The notes under the pieces: generated by a model
Database searches by the model: none
Seen by the model: the letters and a program-made list of their open reading frames with translations, nothing else
What the model was told of the DNA's origin: nothing
Shown here: positions 16,637 through 22,689 of the stretch, piece after piece
Layout of the letters: every line of letters starts with the position of its first letter
Numbering within the stretch: the first letter of the stretch is position 1
Program-made: the position numbers and the translations under genes
Source of the DNA: Bradyrhizobium sp. 21
GTDB taxonomy: Bacteria > Pseudomonadota > Alphaproteobacteria > Rhizobiales > Xanthobacteraceae
DNA length: 63,996 bases
Direction of reading: 5' to 3'
Assembly (NCBI RefSeq): GCF_023073335.1
Contig: NZ_JADPJG010000026.1
Coordinates: 1-63,996 of the forward strand

Positions 16637-17377
16637 GTGCTTCTCGCTGTCTTCTCGGATATCCACGGCAACCGGCAGGCGTTCGAGGCGTGCCTGAAGG
16701 TCGCGCGGGCGCGTGGCGCGGAGCGGTTCATCCTGCTCGGCGACTTCGTCGGCTATGGCGCGGATCCGGAATGGGTGGTGGATACCGCGATGGAGCTGGT
16801 TGCCCAGGGCGCCGTCGCCGTGCGCGGCAATCATGACCAAGCGGTAAATTCCTCGGCCGAAACGATGAATGCCGAGGCGCAAGTCGCGATCGAATGGACG
16901 CGCGGCCGGCTCGACACCGCGCAGCGGCGGTTCCTGGCGGAATTGCCGATGCTTGTGGAGGACGGCGATCGCCTGTTCGTGCATTCGGAAGCCTCCAGCC
17001 CCCGAAGCTGGCACTATATCAGATCGACGGCGGACGCCGCCAAGAGCCTGATTGCGACGCCGGCCCATGTCACCTTCTGCGGCCACATCCACCGTCCGGC
17101 GATCTATTCGATGTCGGTGACGGCGAAGATGACGGGCCTCGTGCCCAAGACCGACGTCTCCGTACCGCTGCTGCGCGGGCGGCAATGGCTTGCGGTGCTC
17201 GGCTCGGTCGGCCAGCCACGCGATAGCGATCCATCCGCGGCTTTCGTGCTGTTCGACACGGTCTCGTGTCAGATCACCTATTGCCGCGCACCTTACGATA
17301 TCGAGACGGCCGCGAGCCGGATCCGCGAGAACGGCCTGCCGCATTGGCTTGCCGACCGGCTGTCGTTGGGGCGCTAG
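16637..17377 (+). CDS. Calcineurin-like metallophosphoesterase
   Basis: A 246-residue protein with the full metallophosphoesterase motif set: FSDIHGN (Asp8, His10), LLGDFVGYG, VRGNHD and CGHIHRP. These residues bind the two metal ions that activate water for phosphoester cleavage. The GYGADPEW loop resembles bacterial PP2A-like protein phosphatases and YfcE-type enzymes. The start is a GTG behind GGGGTGGAGG. Only 6 bp separate it from a Ser/Thr kinase gene, so the pair probably works on the same phosphoprotein, with the phosphatase reversing the kinase. A nucleotide or phosphodiester substrate cannot be excluded. Confidence 0.85.
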   Translation: MLLAVFSDIHGNRQAFEACLKVARARGAERFILLGDFVGYGADPEWVVDTAMELVAQGAVAVRGNHDQAVNSSAETMNAEAQVAIEWTRGRLDTAQRRFLAELPMLVEDGDRLFVHSEASSPRSWHYIRSTADAAKSLIATPAHVTFCGHIHRPAIYSMSVTAKMTGLVPKTDVSVPLLRGRQWLAVLGSVGQPRDSDPSAAFVLFDTVSCQITYCRAPYDIETAASRIRENGLPHWLADRLSLGR

Positions 17378-17383
17378 AGGCCG

Positions 17384-18817
17384 ATGCCGAAACCCCTGGT
17401 CAAATCAGGCGCGGAGATCGACGGCTACACCATCGGCGAATGCGTCCATGCCGGCGGCATGGCGACGCTGTGGACGGTCACCCATCCCGACATCGATTTG
17501 CCGCTGCTGATGAAGATTCCGCGGGCCTCGGAGGGCGAGGACCCCGCGTCGATCGTCTCCTTCGAGATGGAGATGATGATCCTGCCGCGGCTGGCCGGGC
17601 CGCACGTGCCCGCATGTTTCGGCACCGGCGATTTCGCCCACCAGGCCTACGCCGTGATCGAGCGCATCCCCGGGACCACGCTCTACAAGCGGCTGCCCGA
17701 CCTGCCGCTGCCGTATGAGGAGGTCCGGCAGCTGGTCGCGAAAATCGCAACCGCCCTGGCCGATCTGCACCGGCAGAACGTGATCCATCACGACATCAAG
17801 CCGAGCAGCATCATGTTCCGCGATAGCGGAGAAGCCGTGCTGATCGACTATGGCCTGTCGCACCATAATCATCTGCCCGACTTGTTGCAGGAGGAGTTCC
17901 GACTGCCTTACGGCACCGCGCCCTACATGGCGCCCGAGCGGCTATTGGGTGTGCGCGACGATCCGCGCAGCGATCTGTTCTCGCTCGGCGTGCTGCTCTA
18001 TTTCTTCACCACGGGCGAACGTCCGTTCGGCGAGGGCGAGACGCTGCGGGCGATGCGGCGCCGGCTGTGGCGCGATCCGTACCCGCCGCGCGGCATGCGC
18101 GCCGACTATCCGTCCTGGCTTCAGGAGGTGGTGCTGAGGTGCCTCGAGATCGAGCCGGTGTGGCGCTATCCGACTGCGTCACAGCTTGCGTTCGATCTCG
18201 CCCATCCGGACCAGGTCAAGCTCACCGCCCGTTCGGAGCGGCTGAAGCGCGATCCACTCAGCGTCGCCTGGCGGCGCCGCTTCAACCAGGGCGTCATGGC
18301 GCCGCGCGCGAAATCGGATGTCGCAGCCCAGATCGCATCGAGCCCGATCGTCGCGGTTGCGCTCGATACGGTGGAAGGCGCGCCGGAGCTAAACGAGGCG
18401 CTGCGCGTCACCACCGAGCGCATTCTCGCGACGCTGCCGTCGGCGCGGCTCGCTTGCGTCAACGTGCTCAAGCTCAACCGGATCGCCATCGACAAGACGC
18501 TGGATGAGCAGGGCTCCAATAAGCATATCGATCGCCTTGTCGCGCTACGGCATTGGGCGACGCCATTGAAGCTCGACGAGAGCCGGCTGTCGGTTCATGT
18601 GCTGGAGGCCGTCGATCCCGCTACGGCGCTGCTGGAATTCGCCGAGATGAACTCGGTCGACCATCTCATCATCGGGGCGCGGCAAAATTCGTTCAGGCGT
18701 ACCTGGCTCGGCAGCGTCTCGGCCAAGGTGGCTGCAGAGGCGACCTGTACCGTCACCGTGGTGCGGCCGCCGCGGATGGATGCGGCAAAACCAGACGTTG
18801 GCGTAATTTGGGGCTAA
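17384..18817 (+). CDS. Ser/Thr protein kinase fused to a universal stress protein domain
   Basis: A 477-residue protein. Residues 15-275 form a Hanks-type kinase: glycine loop GECVHAGGMATLW, ATP-binding Lys44, catalytic loop HHDIKPSS (Asp137 and Lys139), DYG in place of DFG at 155-157, and GTAPYMAPE before the activation segment end. Residues about 320-470 form a UspA-like domain (PIVAVALDTVEG and ending NSVDHLIIGARQ with SAKVAAEATCTVTVVRPP). HRD is altered to HHD, but the catalytic Asp and Lys are kept, so it should be active. No transmembrane helix is seen, so it is cytoplasmic. Kinase-USP fusions suggest control by ATP or stress. It is coupled to the phosphoesterase gene 6 bp upstream. Confidence 0.87.
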   Translation: MPKPLVKSGAEIDGYTIGECVHAGGMATLWTVTHPDIDLPLLMKIPRASEGEDPASIVSFEMEMMILPRLAGPHVPACFGTGDFAHQAYAVIERIPGTTLYKRLPDLPLPYEEVRQLVAKIATALADLHRQNVIHHDIKPSSIMFRDSGEAVLIDYGLSHHNHLPDLLQEEFRLPYGTAPYMAPERLLGVRDDPRSDLFSLGVLLYFFTTGERPFGEGETLRAMRRRLWRDPYPPRGMRADYPSWLQEVVLRCLEIEPVWRYPTASQLAFDLAHPDQVKLTARSERLKRDPLSVAWRRRFNQGVMAPRAKSDVAAQIASSPIVAVALDTVEGAPELNEALRVTTERILATLPSARLACVNVLKLNRIAIDKTLDEQGSNKHIDRLVALRHWATPLKLDESRLSVHVLEAVDPATALLEFAEMNSVDHLIIGARQNSFRRTWLGSVSAKVAAEATCTVTVVRPPRMDAAKPDVGVIWG

Positions 18818-18918
18818 AGCATGATCCGGAAAAGTGCGAAGCGGTTTTCTGAAAAGATCACGCGCAAACAAACAGCTAAAGCGCGATGACGACTCAACCC
18901 AATCTCATCGCGCTTTAG
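18818..18918. repeat. Bradyrhizobial-type intergenic repeat with long hairpin
   Basis: The segment begins AAGCATGATCCGGAAAAGTG, a sequence type I recall as very common between rhizobial genes. It ends with perfect 14-bp arms CTAAAGCGCGATGA (18876-18889) and TCATCGCGCTTTAG (18905-18918) around a 15-nt loop. It separates the kinase gene from the convergent zinc-ribbon gene and would form a strong bidirectional RNA hairpin. Confidence 0.65.
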
Positions 18919-18924
18919 GAAAGA

Positions 18925-19116
18925 TCAGGCCGCGTGGGCGGTGTGGACCGAACGCTTGCGGCGGATCGGCCACGTGAACTGCGGACCGGGCTCGCCGTGA
19001 TCCGCGCTGCCGCCGAAATACTGGATGATCTCGCGGCAGGGTTCGCAGTTGAAGAGGTTACGCGACGCGGATGCCTTGGTCATTTCCTTCAGGCAGTTCG
19101 GGCAGTGCGGCTTCAT
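18925..19116 (-). CDS. Small zinc-ribbon-like protein
   Basis: A 63-residue protein with two CxxC knuckles: HCPNC at residues 4-8 and NCEPC at 23-27, enough for one zinc site. The C-terminus is basic (WPIRRKRSVHTAH). Short proteins of this kind are common in rhizobia with no known function; nucleic-acid or protein binding is possible. It ends next to the hairpin repeat at 18876-18918, which would terminate its transcript. Confidence 0.55.
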   Translation of the reverse strand: MKPHCPNCLKEMTKASASRNLFNCEPCREIIQYFGGSADHGEPGPQFTWPIRRKRSVHTAHAA

Positions 19117-19324
19117 CGCTTCAAGTCCGGAAAGAGAAATTCAATGCCGGCGAGGTGACCGGAGCGGGTGATCCAGGTCCGCCGTGTCGGGCCCGGTGTC
19201 GTCGCGCATCTCGGCTTCGGTGCGTTCGAGCCGTCCGAAGAAAAAATCGAGGTCCGGATGCGGGCGCCGCGGGATGCGGCACCTGCGCTTCGGTTGACGC
19301 TTCACGAGTGCGAACTGCACGGCG

Positions 19325-19459
19325 TCAGATCCGGTTGCGGCGGATGTGACGCGCCGAACGTGCCGGGACCTGCAACGGTCCGGCCGATGGGCCAAACACA
19401 ACAAACGCACAAAAACCAATCCACAACGCCACGCCAGTCCAAACCAGGGTCGTCGTCAT
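19325..19459 (-). CDS. Small single-span membrane protein, 44 residues
   Basis: An ATG at 19459 after GGGAGCAC opens a 44-codon frame. Residues 3-24 (TTLVWTGVALWIGFCAFVVF) form one hydrophobic helix, followed by a Pro-containing linker and a very basic tail (ARSARHIRRNRI), giving a clear cytoplasmic C-terminus by the positive-inside rule. No family is recognised. Sequence between 19117 and 19324 and between 19460 and 19609 shows no convincing gene. Confidence 0.5.
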   Translation of the reverse strand: MTTTLVWTGVALWIGFCAFVVFGPSAGPLQVPARSARHIRRNRI

Positions 19460-19609
19460 GATGTGCTCCCGCGAAAACAGGCAGGAATCACTAGCGGTGA
19501 TTTGCGCGAATCAGGGAAGCCCGGAGGAGTACGGATCAAGGTTGCAATTTTAGGCATTTGCGCCTCGCAATGCCCGTAGAAGCCGCAGATTACGGGGCGC
19601 CTGTGCGCG

Positions 19610-20311
19610 TCAGATCGCTTCGCCGCGTGCACCTGCGGCCGCGTTGCGGATCGCGGCAATGTTGGTCTTGTAGGCCTCGAGCGTGCCGCCCCTGAATACG
19701 GACGTGCCGGCGACGAAGGCGTTGGCGCCGGCTGCGGCCAGGGGACCTGCCACATCGGGACCAACGCCGCCATCGACCTCGATGTCGATCGGACGACCGG
19801 CCGTCATCGCCCGGATGTCGCGGATCTTGCCGATCGCCGAGGGAATGAAGGCCTGGCCGCCGAAGCCGGGATTGACGGACATCACCAGCACGAGGTCGAC
19901 GAGGTCGATGACGTATTCGAGCGTGCTGATCGGCGTGCCCGGATTGAGCGAGACGCCGGCCTTCTTGCCGAGCGCACGGATCGCCTGCAGCGAGCGGTGC
20001 AGATGGGGACCCGCCTCCGCATGCACGGTGATGTGGTCGCAGCCGGCTTTCGCAAAGGCCTCGAGATAGGGATCGCAGGGCGAGATCATCAGATGCGCGT
20101 CGAAGATCTTCTTGGTGTGCGGACGCATCGCCTTGATGACGTCGGGACCATAGGAGATGTTGGGAACGAAGTGCCCGTCCATCACGTCGAGATGGATCCA
20201 GTCGGCGCCGGCGGCGTCCACCGCGCGCACCTCCTCGCCAAGCCTGGAGAAATCCGAGGCCAGGATCGAGGGCGCGATTGCCAGGGGCCGGGGGACGAAG
20301 GCTTGGGTCAT
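19610..20311 (-). CDS. rpe: Ribulose-phosphate 3-epimerase
   Basis: A 233-residue TIM-barrel enzyme that interconverts ribulose 5-phosphate and xylulose 5-phosphate in the pentose phosphate and Calvin cycles. Family signatures are all visible: APSILASDFSRLGEEV at the N-terminus, HLDVMDGHFVPNISYGP with the metal-binding His and Asp, FDAHLMI, HAEAGPHLHRS, LVMSVNPGFGGQAFIP and EVDGGVGPD followed by GTSVFRG for phosphate binding. Length is typical. It stands alone; the ATG at 20311 follows GGAAACTGCGCC. Confidence 0.96.
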   Translation of the reverse strand: MTQAFVPRPLAIAPSILASDFSRLGEEVRAVDAAGADWIHLDVMDGHFVPNISYGPDVIKAMRPHTKKIFDAHLMISPCDPYLEAFAKAGCDHITVHAEAGPHLHRSLQAIRALGKKAGVSLNPGTPISTLEYVIDLVDLVLVMSVNPGFGGQAFIPSAIGKIRDIRAMTAGRPIDIEVDGGVGPDVAGPLAAAGANAFVAGTSVFRGGTLEAYKTNIAAIRNAAAGARGEAI

Positions 20312-20563
20312 GGCGCAGTTTCCCGTGGCAGCCGTGAAGGATGAACCTCGCCTAACATGGGCCTCTCAGCCGGGCAATGCAGGGGCGACGAGCTTCCTGT
20401 GGGCGGAAATTTCTGCCGCGACCGGCACGAATTGCCGGTGTTCCCGGGCATGCAAAGCGCGGGGAAGGCGGATTTCATTGAGCTTTTTGCGCTGGCACGG
20501 CGCTTGCTGACTTCACCTGACAGAGCATTGGCCGCGGCATGCCGCATCGGTTGGAGTTGTGCA

Positions 20564-21361
20564 ATGTTGTTTGCCCTTGGTGCCGTATCGAGTGCGCTCG
20601 ACGCGATCCAGTCGCTGACGAATTCGAAATCGACCTCGTCGACCCAGAAGACGGGGTCTTCTCAAGGCAAGACCAATCCGTTCGCGATCGACAGCGGCAG
20701 CAACAGCACGACCAGCGGCGCGACCTCGTCGGTCAATGCGGGCAAATATCCGCAGATCTCGCCGGAGACGATGAACGCGCTGTTCGCGGCGCAGAGCCAG
20801 TCGAGCAACGGCACGGCCGGCTCGTCCACATCGAGTTCGACGTCCTCGACGCCGACGAGCCGTGAAGCTGCGCTGAAGGACCTGTTCTCGCAAATCGACG
20901 GGGACGGCGACGGCAAGATCACCAAGTCCGAATTCGAGAAAGCGCTGGGGGCCGGCGGCACCAACCTCGCGCAGGCCGACGACGTGTTCTCGAAGCTGGA
21001 TACGAGTTCCGACGGCAGCGTCAGCCTGGACGAGATGTCGAAGGCGCTGAAGAGTGGCCATCACGGTCATCACGCGCAAGGCGCCGGCGACTCCGGCGGT
21101 GGATCGGGCTCCTCATCGCCGTCGAGCGGTGGGTCGACCTCGACCACGACGACCGGCGCGGATGGGTCGACCACCACCACCGTCAGCTATGCCGACGGCT
21201 TCAAGATGTCGACGACGGTTCCCGGTGCCTCCAGCTCCTCAGCTAACTCGGCCTATGATCTGTTCGCGCAGTTGATGCAGCGGCAAGGCGGGCAGGGCCA
21301 AGGCGGTCAGAGCCAAGGCGCCTCAGCGGCTGCCGGCTCGTCCATGTCGATGAGCGTGTGA
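20564..21361 (+). CDS. EF-hand calcium-binding protein, Ser/Thr-rich
   Basis: A 265-residue low-complexity protein with two EF-hand loops: DGDGDGKITKSE in FSQIDGDGDGKITKSEFEK, and DTSSDGSVSLDE just after it. Both keep the acidic positions 1, 3, 5 and 12, so a paired calcium site is likely. The flanks are rich in Ser, Thr, Gly, Gln and Ala, with runs such as STTTTGADGSTTTT, and are probably disordered. An N-terminal LFALGAVSSALDAIQSL is a short amphipathic segment, not a clear signal peptide. Similar proteins are frequent in Bradyrhizobium; the role is unknown. The frame is open upstream to 20357, but the Met at 20564 begins the part with normal composition. Confidence 0.75.
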   Translation: MLFALGAVSSALDAIQSLTNSKSTSSTQKTGSSQGKTNPFAIDSGSNSTTSGATSSVNAGKYPQISPETMNALFAAQSQSSNGTAGSSTSSSTSSTPTSREAALKDLFSQIDGDGDGKITKSEFEKALGAGGTNLAQADDVFSKLDTSSDGSVSLDEMSKALKSGHHGHHAQGAGDSGGGSGSSSPSSGGSTSTTTTGADGSTTTTVSYADGFKMSTTVPGASSSSANSAYDLFAQLMQRQGGQGQGGQSQGASAAAGSSMSMSV

Positions 21362-21373
21362 GCCTTCTCCGAG

Positions 21374-21595
21374 CTAGCCGACATCCGCGTGGGTAATGTC
21401 ACGATAAGAATAACGATCACGGATTTCGTGGTTGAAGAACGCACCCTTTGAGCGCACATTTCTGAACGCGGTGGCGACCTCGGGCGGAACGTCCTCGTAG
21501 ACGTAGAGGCGCCCGCTCACGAAAGTCACCTTCAGCTCGCGCGTGTCGGGCGCATAGCGGAAAAAGCGGATCACCGAAGACGGCATGGCGTGCAC
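21374..21595 (-). CDS. KTSC domain-containing protein
   Basis: A 73-residue protein that is a single KTSC domain: SSVIRFFRYAPDTRELKVTF, then GRLYVYEDVPPEV and the SKGAFFNHEIRDRY end. KTSC domains are found next to lysyl-tRNA synthetase in some proteins and are thought to bind RNA, but this is not proven. The start overlaps the end of nothing, and the peptidase gene ends only 2 bp upstream, so the two are cotranscribed. Met4 is an alternative start. Confidence 0.8.
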   Translation of the reverse strand: MHAMPSSVIRFFRYAPDTRELKVTFVSGRLYVYEDVPPEVATAFRNVRSKGAFFNHEIRDRYSYRDITHADVG

Positions 21596-21596
21596 C

Positions 21597-22631
21597 TTAG
21601 CCTGTCAGGGTAACGCCGTGTCCGCCGTTTCGTTTCTGGTCGAAGCGATCCTTCCACGCCGGCAGCGCGCCGGGGAACGGTAGCGCCGTCGCGCTGTAGA
21701 CGCCGCGCGCGATTGCGCGCGCGACCACGTTGGCCGCGACCGTGCCGAGCTCGGTGAGGCCGACCAGCGGCTCGATCGGCTTCGCGCAGGTCGCAGCCGC
21801 AAACAGCACGTCGCCGTCGGTCGGGGCATGCACCGGATAGATGGCGCGGGCAAATCCGGTGTGCGCGATCATCGCAAGCCGCTTGGCCTGGGCCTTCGTC
21901 AGCGTCGCGTCGGTGACGACGAGGCCGATCGTGGTGTTTTCGCCGGCGGTCGCGGCGGGACCGCCCTTGATGCGCATTGCCAGCATGTCCGGCGTGAACG
22001 CAGGCGGCAGGCCGCGTGCGCCGAACTCGCCGTTCTCCTCGAACGGCGCAGCCCAGAACCACGGCCCGTCGCCGACGGTGGCGCTGCCGACCGCGTTGAC
22101 GACGATGATCGCTGCGACCTTGATGCCGTTGGCGAGGACCGCTGAAGCCGAGCCGAGCCCGCCCTTGAAGGTCGCGGTCGTGGCGCCAAGGCCAGCACCA
22201 ACGCTGCCCAGCGCGAAATCGTGGCTTGCGGCCAAGGCTGCGGCGTAGCCGAGATCGCGATAGGGCGCGAAGCGGCCCCACGCCTTGCCGCCGCCGTTGA
22301 GCAGGTCGAACATGATCGCACCCGGCACGAGCGGGATCACCGCGCCGCGGATATTGAGACCGCGACCCTGCTCGGCGAGCCAGGCCTGCACGCCGCCGCC
22401 GGCCTCGATTCCGAAGGCGGAGCCGCCGGACAGCGCGATCGCATCGACGCGCTCTTGCGTGCTGGCAAGATCGAGCAACGCATCCTCGCGCGTGCCCGGT
22501 CCGCCGCCGCGAATGTCGATCGCCGCGACCGCCGGCTGGTCGAAGATGATCGCGGTCGCGCCCGAGGCGAGTTTCGCATCGTCAGCGTGGCCGACGCGGA
22601 CGCCGGCGATATCGGTGAGAAGGTTCTTCAC
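21597..22631 (-). CDS. P1 family peptidase (DmpA/L-aminopeptidase-like)
   Basis: A 344-residue protein of the P1/DmpA group of self-cleaving N-terminal nucleophile hydrolases. It starts with the family pattern ITD-x-VRVGHADD, contains VDAIALSGGSAFGIEAGGGV, and carries GENTTIGLVVTDA, where cleavage before the first nucleophilic residue of the NTT-IG segment would release the active beta chain. Members remove N-terminal residues from short peptides or hydrolyse beta-peptides. The length matches. It is followed by the KTSC gene in the same direction and lies 58 bp after the end of the hybrid kinase gene. Confidence 0.88.
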   Translation of the reverse strand: MKNLLTDIAGVRVGHADDAKLASGATAIIFDQPAVAAIDIRGGGPGTREDALLDLASTQERVDAIALSGGSAFGIEAGGGVQAWLAEQGRGLNIRGAVIPLVPGAIMFDLLNGGGKAWGRFAPYRDLGYAAALAASHDFALGSVGAGLGATTATFKGGLGSASAVLANGIKVAAIIVVNAVGSATVGDGPWFWAAPFEENGEFGARGLPPAFTPDMLAMRIKGGPAATAGENTTIGLVVTDATLTKAQAKRLAMIAHTGFARAIYPVHAPTDGDVLFAAATCAKPIEPLVGLTELGTVAANVVARAIARGVYSATALPFPGALPAWKDRFDQKRNGGHGVTLTG

Positions 22632-22689
22632 GGCGGCTCCGCAGGCTGAAAGGCGTTGGCTTCAGCGATATCGCAGGGATGCCGCAGGC

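Noticed and set aside
19141..19419. A 92-codon minus-strand frame downstream of the small membrane protein
   Set aside because: Arg/Pro-rich composition, no ribosome site, and it overlaps the better supported 44-residue gene in another frame.
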